This document shows, in pieces, positions 55,811-64,000 of a DNA stretch of 64,000 bases. Below the pieces are notes generated by a model that saw only the letters and a list, made by a program, of their open reading frames with translations, made no database searches and had not been told where the DNA came from. The stretch is taken from NCBI RefSeq assembly GCF_964656455.1, contig NC_135721.1, forward strand, positions 85,354,754 to 85,418,753. The letters are read 5' to 3'. The first letter of the stretch is position 1, and each line of letters starts with the position of its first letter. Origin of the DNA: Halichoerus grypus (Eukaryota; Chordata; Mammalia; Carnivora; Phocidae). The position numbers and the translations under genes are program-made.

Positions 55811-58075
55811 TGCAAGGACACAAACGTGTCCCACTGGTCAGGTACAATCCAGTTTTTGGCCAAGAGAGTTTTGGGACTTCTGAACCAGCACCTCTGGTCT
55901 CAGTAACCAGCAGTCCTTGCTTCTGCTTATCAGTAACTCTGTGCCAGCTTTAGCACATTTGGGTCCATTGATGACAAATTCTACTTAAATCATAGGCATC
56001 GTTTCATGCAAATTGGATTAACTTCTAAGACCATGAACTTTATTAAACATCTATGTAAGAAGTTTGGACTAAACACTTTAAGACTTAATCTTGTGTTCAT
56101 GGAAAGGCAGTCAGTAGCTATAAGGTATTGAGAATTCATCAAAAGAAGGTAGTGACACTTCAAAATCAATACACATAATGGGGTCCTCCTTCCAACTGAA
56201 ATTAAATGCAGGAATGGTTTGTATGTTTACAGGGATTATACAGTCTTGGCTTTTTGAGGTGACAGCAGATGGTCCGATAAGAAGTGGCAGGACTAAGTGC
56301 AACAACCGGCATCTCATCTCAAGCTCTCTTAACCATGAAATCTATGAATTCATGCTTAACTGAGCAATGAGGAAAAAAAATCATGTACAGTCTTAGGGCA
56401 AGTCAGGGTAACTGAGTACCCTGTACTTCGCAAGAGTGATTCAATCTTAAATATTTTATCTATCTCACATTTTTAAAAAGAGTATGCATTTCGACTTTTC
56501 TTAAAATGTCACTCATCAAAAAATGTCACTTACACATGCTTGTACTGTTTCATTTAGTTTTAGATACTTTGTGACTTGGCTTAGATCCTTTTTATTTCTT
56601 ATTTCCAAGCTTCAGATCCTTAGCCAAGTAAGCATCAGTGCTGACTCTATTTTCCAAATTTTATCATTCTTTAAATATCATTTGGGATTATTTCCAGTAC
56701 TTCATTGATTTTCATGTTTTCTTCTTTGTTTTTGACTCAGAATAGTGGTAGTGTATGTCCACATAGTTTTTAGTTTCAAATGTATTTTGGATAATTGAAA
56801 CATAGAATCAGATATCAGATAATGGTATATCTAGGGAAAGAAAGAAAAATAAAAGAATATTTACACAAGAGACTCTTTTCAAAAAGGTGAAAGGCATTTT
56901 TGAAGAAAGATTCAATTATCACCTACCAGATTAATAAATACCAATTCTTAATTATTCTGGAAAAATAATTTTTTCACTCATGTTTATCTTTCTAAATACA
57001 TTCAGATTATTTTTAAAAACCAATAGATGGTCTGTCCTCAAAAGAAATTAGTTCCTACCTCTTTGAAATAATTTAATTTAAGCCAACCCATTAGAAGAAA
57101 AAATTTTTTTTCAATCCTTTTGTATTTAATGATTTAATTGCTATATTATTTTCTTTGTATAATTTAAACCAAGTTTATTGTTTTTTCTGTTTAGTGTCAG
57201 GCCAAATATTGGGGTGACATTCTGCTATACTTAGACATTACACAAATTGGGTTTTATGGCAGAATATAGAGACTAAAGCTTTTAAATCAGGGTGTTAATG
57301 ATGGTTAATTTTCCAGGTATTGATTTTAGTAGGTGGAGGGAGTCAAAGCTAAAGCCAATGCACTGATAGATTAAAGAGCTGTTTATCACTAGATACAGTG
57401 ACCCCAAAAAAGTATCTTTTCATTATGTGAAAAAATTACACGTACAGAAGTAGAAATAAAAAGGAAGTCACTTGAATAAATGCATTTCCTTTTATAAAAC
57501 ATATTTAAAATAAATTGAGATGCTTTAGCCCTTAGATATGCCCAATAGCCAAAGCAATGTAACTTCAAAACTGTCTAGGTTGATTTTACATTACTTACAT
57601 TTAAGTCCCTGGGACTGGCAGTGACTTTGAGGGAGAAATCAAAAGCATGATTAATTGTATCTTGATTCCAGCCAACAATAAGCAGCAGTGTTTTCTTCAA
57701 CCACCATCTCCTTGATCTGAATACTGTTCTCTTCAGAAACTCGGTAGCAGCTGAATAACTGAAAACTCGCTGATAAATCCTTTTAACTAAAGTAGCTTTC
57801 CAGATTCAAGAAGTACTCTGAAACTAACTCTTATATTTATATTTTTACAACAGGTAGTTGCACTCATAAAATGCATTTCAATAATTAGAGAATGCTGGCT
57901 ATCAATTCACATAATGAGGAATTGCATTCAGATGGATAGAGAGATAGTAATAGAGTGAAAAAAAAAGATAATGAATTACAGTGAAAACTTGATTAATACT
58001 CTTTGATCTGCTTTATTCTCTCCATTCCCACTGCCAATATTCGATGATAGGCTCTCAAACACCACTTCTGAAATA
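55811..58075. other. Unique AT-rich DNA
   Basis: No gene or named repeat is recognised over 2.3 kb. Frames at 56111-56317 (-), 56178-56363 (+) and 56523-56708 (+) have no recognisable content. Confidence 0.45.
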
Positions 58076-58079
58076 AAGC

Positions 58080-58645
58080 CAGAGCTCCTGATGATGTGAT
58101 CTCATTGCTTCTTTTCTGGTCCCTCCTGTACTTCCAGATTAGTCTTTATAAAACAAAGTTAAAAATAATAACAACAACGATGCCTTTCCATTTCCTATGG
58201 GAAAAATATCCTAAAATCATTAGCTTGATATTTATAGCCCTGGCTCCATTTCTTTCCTGCATTATTTCCCATTCCTACCTCCCATCCCTATGATTCATCC
58301 AAAGTAATAGATTCAGTGTTTCCCAAACACATTTCTGTGTCTTTATTCAAAGGAATTCCCAGCTGACTTGCAATGCTTGTCTCCTGATCTTTGTAGGCCA
58401 AGTCCCTAATTCAGCCAGAAAACAAAACAAAACAGAACAAAATCTTTCTCCTCTGAAATCCCTTAGAACTTTACCTGAACATCTTTTCATTCAGCACTTA
58501 TCACTTTCTACCTCTTGTTATGTTAATTTAGGTGTTCAAGACCCAGGCATAATACATCACATTTCCTACAGAACTTCCTGTGGGGCGTTATGCATGATAA
58601 ACTCTCAAAAAATAATTGGTGAATGAATAAATAAACCAGTTGCCT
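58080..58645 (+). repeat. L2 fragment, sense, diverged
   Basis: 'gatctcattgcttcttttct', 'cagattagtctttataaaac', 'tgatatttatagccctggct', 'ttcctgcattatttcccatt', 'gaactttacctgaacatctt' and 'agcacttatcactttctacc', with 'aattggtgaatgaataaata' near the end, follow the L2 order. A 65-codon frame at 58096-58293 lies inside. Confidence 0.6.
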
Positions 58646-58649
58646 AATC

Positions 58650-58995
58650 TGAAGACTTTCCCCCTAACTGTCCTAGTTGGTGGTGGAAATTGTTAGTGAG
58701 AGCTTGCGGACAACAAGGAAATTTGTACTGAAAATTGGAAAAAAGCAACCCCTGTTATGTAGTAAAGTTTGGCAACATAGTTGTTTGTGACAGTGAAGTA
58801 AACAGCAAATATAACTAGGGACCCTTGCACAATAGACTAAGGAGATTTTCAAGTAAACTGTCGAAACAGCCAAATTGCTTCTTTTAGCTACATATGATAA
58901 ACCATGGATAAGAGGTGAGCAAAAATAAAGTGAATTTTCCATTTTTAAGCCAGGATGTAGAGGAAATATAAGGGAAGAAAGACTTCCTGGATTTA
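58650..58995. other. Unique DNA
   Basis: Nothing assignable. A minus-strand frame of 89 codons (58673-58942) has no recognised domain. Confidence 0.45.
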
Positions 58996-59009
58996 AAAAT
59001 AAAACTCTT

Positions 59010-59208
59010 GGGGCACCTGGGTGGTTCAGTCAGTTAAGCGTCTGACTCTTGATTTCGGCTCAGGTCATGATTCAGGGTCCTGAGATCAAGCCCTACGTCA
59101 GGTTCCATGCTCCGCAGGGAGTCTGCTTGAGATTTCCTCTCTCTGTCTCCCTCTGCCGGCCCCCCCAAATAAATAAATAAATATGTTAAAAAAATTAAAA
59201 AGTAAGAT
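59010..59208 (+). mobile_element. CAN-SINE, older type
   Basis: Head gggcacctgggtggttcag, the older 'gtctgactcttgatttcggc' block and 'gcttgagatttcc', CT tract ending in a C run (59160-59166), aaataaataaataaatatg tail. The duplication aaaataaaactctt/aaaacaaaactctt lies at 58996-59009 and 59209-59222. Confidence 0.92.
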
Positions 59209-59224
59209 AAAACAAAACTCTTTC

Positions 59225-60210
59225 TCATTCATGGTTTCTTCTACTGGCAAAATTCTCTGGGCTCAGGGAAAATATCCAATCCAAGGTTTACTAGTAAGGC
59301 ATTGTCACAGGGTAAAGCTCTCAATGATAGGACTTGAAACTTCTTTATTGAGACTTCAGTAAGATATGTGTGCTTTCCCAGTGGAAATCATAAGATTATT
59401 AAGGACGTGCCTCTTAGATCCTCTCTACTAGAAGAAAAGACCTCTCTGAATCTTAATGGTCTGCTTTGTAGACCCTTTGAACTAGACAAAATGCTTCTAA
59501 GCATCTTAACTAAACACTCTGACACTCAGCCCGAGACAGAGAAAAGCTTGGAGAGAAACATCAGTGTGACTTTTGTCTAATGGAGACGATTGTAATTTGA
59601 TACACAGGAAAGTGACAAGGTTTTAAGACATTTTATCAGCTTGATTTATAAAGGACAGACTCAGTTCTAAATGAAGAGATTTTTGGCCTCCCAATCTTCT
59701 ATAAGTAGGAATCAGGCTGGAGAAAACTACACTGTAAAGATAGGCCGTTTCTTGAAGAAAAGAAGAAGTAACTCAAAGGGTGAACCCGAGTCCAGAAGGT
59801 AGATCCTTGGAGCCATGGGGAACCTTCCCAGAGACTTGGATTGAGCCCTGGGAAAGGACATGGCTATATATTTCTGGCTAGCTTTCAGAACTCATGGATC
59901 AATGAATAATTGGTACCTCTTGTCTCCACTTTTTTTGTTGAATATGAGTGTTTACTGTAATTGTCCTATCTCTGATTCAGCAATTGTAAGTTGTGTGAGT
60001 GGGAAAGGCACATAACTTGTCTTTCTCTGTAATTTAAGGTTTCAGACTGAGAAGAACTAATACTTGAGGAAATGGTTCCAAAGAGCCTCATCCTTACTGG
60101 ACATCATTTAATGGGTAAGAATGTGATCCTCAAGCTTAAGGTAGTTGCCATAATGGTTATACCTTGAATGTGTAAGGACTCTAAGTAGTTTATAGCCCTA
60201 TAAAGGACTG
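59225..60210. other. Unique DNA
   Basis: No gene or named repeat. A 70-codon frame at 59368-59580 (+) is rich in polar residues but matches nothing I recognise. Confidence 0.45.
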
Positions 60211-60214
60211 GGGT

Positions 60215-60848
60215 TACCCAAACATGACCACACACATTTTGCTACTTCTCTGATTGAGAAGTGGAATCTACATCCCCTCCCCCTTGAATCTTGCCAGCTT
60301 GAGTAACTTGGTTGACAAAGAGATAGGGTGACCAACCACTCAGGCTTACCTGGAATCATAGGGGTTCTCAGAAAATGAAAAGTCTAAAACTGGCAAAGCC
60401 CCAGACCAATGGGATGAGTTGGTCATTCTGCCAAAATAATGCGATAGAAATAACATTATAGGATTTTCAAGGCTAGGTCTTAAGAAAGCTTGCAGCTTCC
60501 ATCTAGGTCTCTGGAGATATTCCTCAAGAGGAATCTAGCTGCTGTTAAGGGAATCTAACTCCTTTAACACCAGCATGTTGTGGGAAATTCATGCCACATG
60601 GATAGGCTGGAGGATGAGGCACCCCGTGGAGAAAAAGAAGCCGAGCAGCACCAAGATGCCAGCCATTATTATCGAATGAGCTCTGTTGGAAGTAGATATT
60701 CCAGTTGTAGCCCTCCCAGCTGATATCAAACTGCCCAGTTGAGCCCCTTCCCAAGTTCTTGATTCATAAAATCCTGAGCAAAATATAATTACTGTTTTAA
60801 GTCTCTAAACTGTGTAGGTAGATTGTTGTATAACAATAGACAAAAAAA
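60215..60848 (+). mobile_element. MaLR LTR (MLT1-like), sense, with an insert
   Basis: Sense MLT1-type text: 'ttttgctacttctctgattg', 'agaagtggaatctacatccc', 'cctcccccttgaatcttgcc', 'ggctaggtcttaagaaagct', 'tgcagcttccatctaggtct', 'ctggaggatgaggcaccccg', 'agccgagcagcaccaagatg', 'actgttttaagtctctaaac'. An insert of about 105 bp splits it at 60328-60431. Confidence 0.7.
60328..60431. mobile_element. Small terminal-inverted-repeat element inside an LTR
   Basis: The left end agggtgaccaaccactcagg and the reverse complement of the right end, agaatgaccaactcatccca, agree at most positions over about 20 bases. The segment separates two parts of the LTR that are adjacent in the family. It resembles a short mammalian inverted-repeat element ('tagggtgaccaac... 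ttggtcaccct') that I cannot name with certainty. Confidence 0.55.
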
Positions 60849-60849
60849 A

Positions 60850-62545
60850 ACAATTTCATTTATAAAAGCTGGACACTTCATAGCCTTCCCCAGAGTACAT
60901 ACTATTGTTGTGAAGGAATACATAGTCTAATTTTAAATGAAGGAATGAATCAATCGGTTGGTTAGAAGACTTTTTTTTATATTTATTGCTGAAAATCTGT
61001 CTCAGATGTATTCTTATTATACTTTTTTACCTTATAAATACCAAATACAAACTGTAACTTTATCTTTGATGACTCAAATTTTAGTATAGACTTTAGGATT
61101 TAGCTTGAGGTTATTTTTTAATATATGTATGATATAAATTTACTTTTTATGTGTTTCTTTTGATTTAAAAGTCAAATGTTCAAAAAAGCATCAACTGTTT
61201 ATGGTTACATTAAATACAATTTGAGGTTTTGAGGGTTTTTTTCGGCAGCTCAAACTATTTGCAAGGATTGATATTTCATGATTTGTTATTTTTTTAGAGA
61301 TCCTCCAAATAACAAAGATAAACTTTATTTAAACACTTGATTAAAGCTCATTTTATCTTACAAATGCCATATAAGACCATCAGTCCACTGAATTTGTGTA
61401 TAAATCTATGATACACTATGTAATCATAATGATTTTATTTTGCCTGTATCTTAAAATATTTTTGCACTATATCTTTCATATGCATTCATCATTACTTACC
61501 AATTATGCCATAAAATACTAAATAATAAGAAAATGGAAGAATGTTGGAATCTCCCAGAAAGATGATGCAATACTCAATAAATCATCATTTTTCTTTTGTT
61601 CTTTTTTTTAATGGTGTGAGCTATTGAAATGATAAGTAACATCTTTCAAAAAGGTATAAAAGGATTCTGGAGGCACTATAAATGTATAGTCCATTATAGT
61701 CCATTCTTAGCTTTCATTGAACACAACTTAGAATTCAGAATTTTTCATTTTCTGCACATATCAAAAAATTATAAAATGAGGATGTTTCCAATTAGATAAA
61801 TCAGAAGATGAAAGTAAAGAGACAGAGAACAGCACTCTGGACTCATGATGATCATACAATTGGTCTCATAAATGAAATCTTAGACTCTGAGTGCTCAGAT
61901 GAAAATATCCTAGATAGAGTTCCTTAAACTCAAGAATAGATAAGAAAACTATATATTTCTAAAGTCAAAAATGAATGAATTCTGGTATTCCCATCGAGTT
62001 AGCTATTCAATAAGAAAGATTTCATCATGCAATATTTTGCACAAGAACCTGGGTCATTTTGTTTTGCTAAAGGGATATATGAAACTATATATTGTGATAT
62101 TTGTGCTGAACCAAAATTTACATGATGCAAGGGGATTTACTAAACTTACTTAGTTTTCAAAACACCTAATAATGTTATTTTGTTATTCTTTATTCTTTTG
62201 TAAATTATTGCAAATAAGATGACTTACATACTATTTTTTAAAAGTCAATTAGATTTAAGTGGCAAATGATGATCTCAATAATTCCTGGTATACTAAGTGC
62301 TATGAAAGAATGTAAAGAAAATTAAAGATATATCTCTTACACCATCCTTCAGGGGAACTTGGATACCTACAGTGAAGGAATACATGCTACCTCTTAAAAT
62401 GGTCCATTACCCATATTGGAAAGGTCAAATGTCAAGCTCTTTTACATTACCCAGTGATGTTGTATATACACATTCCTGTAGTTGCCAATAGGGAAAATCT
62501 GCCTTCACCTTAACTTCATGACTATTTTTAGTTAGGTTTTCTATT
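60850..62545. other. Unique AT-rich DNA
   Basis: No gene or named repeat is recognised. A short repeat atagtccattatagtccatt lies at 61685-61705. The 60-codon frame at 61971-62153 has no recognisable content. Confidence 0.45.
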
Positions 62546-62547
62546 TC

Positions 62548-62715
62548 AATTCCAATATATGTAACGTACACTGTGATATTACTTTCAGGTATACAGTCTG
62601 GTGATTCAACAATTCTATACATCATTACTCAGTGCTCATCATGATAGGTGTACTCTTAATTCCCTTCACCTGTTTCACCCAGCCCTCCCCTACCCACTTC
62701 CCCTCTGATATGACT
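62548..62715 (-). mobile_element. L1 3' UTR fragment, antisense
   Basis: 'ttccaatatatgtaacgtac', 'actgtgatattactttcagg', 'gattcaacaattctatacat', 'actcagtgctcatcatgata', 'ggtgtactcttaattccctt' and 'cacctgtttcacccagccct' are the reverse complement of an L1 3' UTR. It stops at 'ttcccctctgatatgac'. No poly-T is present at the left edge. Confidence 0.8.
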
Positions 62716-62719
62716 TCAT

Positions 62720-63486
62720 GACTATTTTTCAACCACATATTTGCTCCAAAATTAGTATAAATAATGAAACAAATTCTCCAGATGTATCTTGACCATTTAA
62801 GAATAAATGTGGCTACAATGCCTGACTATTGAAAGTATACTTTATTGATAACTCTAAGATTACTACAGCATTTTTATAGACTCATCACATTGTTGGCTTA
62901 TATTAAACTTTTAATCAGCTTAAAAACAGATGTATTTTATACATGAATGCTCCCAAGGCTGACTTCTCCCTTCTTGTACATATACGATATTCTAATACAA
63001 AAGAAGGAACTTAAAATAACTGTATTAAATTCAAATGCATTGGTTTGCACAAGTTTCCAGCCATTAATATCATCTTATAATTTTTTTGTGATGGATAGAA
63101 ATACAGTTTTCTTGCCTGAGTCCTACTATTTACTTCCATTCCTGTCTGGGATTTCTTACAAAACTGGATAAATAACAAAACAGAAAAATAAAATGATTAA
63201 CCATCAAGTAGTCATTAATCACCCAAATGAAAAAATGAAATAAAGCTATTTTGGAGAATTTAACCTGGGCCCATGTTTTAAGTACAGAAACTTGAATCTA
63301 GATCTTTGTACATGAATAAAGCTGAGAGAATGAGCACAGGGCCTGTTCTACAAAGCCTAAATTAAGAGATATTTTCTTTATCTGAGAGGACTCTGGAGGC
63401 AAAAGAGAGGGTAAGAAGTAGCCTTTCACATGAACAGTAGACATGAGGGGTGTTTGGAAATTTTGTACTTTCCACTCAAATTTTCC
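62720..63486. other. Unique DNA
   Basis: Nothing assignable. A 74-codon frame at 62947-63171 (+) has no recognised domain. Confidence 0.45.
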
Positions 63487-63503
63487 TTAAACCTTTAAAT
63501 GAT

Positions 63504-63676
63504 CTTTTTTTGAAAAAAATATTTTATTTATTTATTTGAGAAAGAGAGAGCACAAGAAGGGGGAGGGGCAAAGGGAGGGGGAGGGGCAAGGGGAGAGGGA
63601 GAAGCAGGCTTCCCGCTGAGCAGGGAGTCAGAGGCAGGGCTACATCCCAGCATGACCTGAGCCACCCAGGCACCCC
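63504..63676 (-). mobile_element. CAN-SINE, antisense, internally deleted
   Basis: A SINE in reverse with a purine-rich tract carrying two gggggaggggcaa-type units (63559-63592). A deletion near the A/B-box part leaves cccagcatgacctgagccac, so the region between the boxes is shortened. The duplication aaacctttaaatgat is perfect at 63489-63503 and 63677-63691. Confidence 0.92.
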
Positions 63677-63691
63677 AAACCTTTAAATGAT

Positions 63692-63848
63692 TTTAAAAAT
63701 AAAGCATATTAGCTTAAAATAATAATAATAATTTTATAAGGTCCACTAACAAAGATCACCATTAAGAAATGGGTATGCAAGGCACAGACAGAGCAAGTAC
63801 TCACAGTACATCTATTTGGCAAAATTTTATTTTTAGAACATAGAAAGC
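63692..63848. other. Short AT-rich gap
   Basis: AT-rich DNA with aataataataat near 63720-63731. No feature assigned. Confidence 0.5.
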
Positions 63849-63849
63849 A

Positions 63850-64000
63850 TCCCCACACATCTTAAAGACAATCGACCCAATAAAAATGAGCAAAATATCA
63901 GGCACAAGATGGAAGATATATCCAACAGCACATGGTCAACAGCAAAAGAAAAAGTGCTCAGCACAATTAGCTATCAGAGAACTGCAAATGTAAAACCACA
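63850..64000 (+). mobile_element. L1 ORF2 fragment, sense, running off the window
   Basis: 'cgacccaataaaaatgagca', 'acagcacatggtcaacagca', 'aaagtgctcagcacaattag' and 'ctatcagagaactgcaaatg', ending 'aaaaccaca', follow sense ORF2 near its C-terminal end ('gggcaaaagatatgaa... catgaaaagatgctcaacatc... gggaaatgcaaatcaaaacca'). It is diverged and cut by the window edge. Confidence 0.65.

Overview
This window looks like non-coding nuclear DNA from a carnivoran mammal. I found no protein-coding gene that I can support. The evidence for the clade is 25 copies of the tRNA-derived Carnivora SINE (CAN-SINE). Each has the gggcgcctgggtggctcag head, a pol III A box and B box, a CT-rich stretch, a run of aaataaataaataaaatctt and an A tail. 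The young copies are the type with a gtcaaataaataaataaaatc tail, which I associate with arctoid carnivores (bears and panda, pinnipeds, mustelids). No copy is the dog-type SINEC_Cf or the felid type. The arctoid placement is an inference from memory of subfamily sequences.

Layout: 1-9 kb is mostly AT-rich unique DNA with MIR fragments, a tRNA-Gly 5' half with target-site duplications at 3.35 kb, one young SINE and a Tigger2/MER28-like DNA transposon flanked by TA. 9-15.5 kb is dense in repeats: L1 3' ends in both orientations, a (CTTT)n array, an L1 with an inverted 5' part, and five SINEs. 15.5-24.9 kb holds MaLR LTRs, L2 and MIR fragments, an LTR-like block and a SINE nested in another SINE. 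24.9-33 kb has four SINEs and long unrecognised stretches. 33.5-36.9 kb is sense-strand L1 material with two purine-rich microsatellites and a 118-bp tandem duplication. 37-48.8 kb holds MIR, a head-to-head SINE pair, MER5 elements, L2, a MaLR-like remnant with a CpG-dense patch, and a C-rich tract. 50.4-55.4 kb is one long antisense L1 fossil broken up by two SINEs and one MaLR LTR. 55.6-64 kb is mostly unique, with a TG/TA microsatellite, an L2 block, a MaLR LTR carrying a small terminal-inverted-repeat insert, one L1 3' fragment, two SINEs, and a sense L1 running off the right edge.

No genes work together here; the text is the accumulated product of L1, SINE, LTR and DNA-transposon insertion. 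The window could be intergenic or deep intronic, and the sequence alone does not decide. Open frames of 60-138 codons occur on both strands. They are short, match nothing I recognise, or lie in SINE, L1 or simple-repeat sequence, so none is called as a gene. The most unusual item is the 36-nt tRNA-Gly(TCC) 5' half at 3351-3386, which ends at the anticodon between 12-bp direct repeats.
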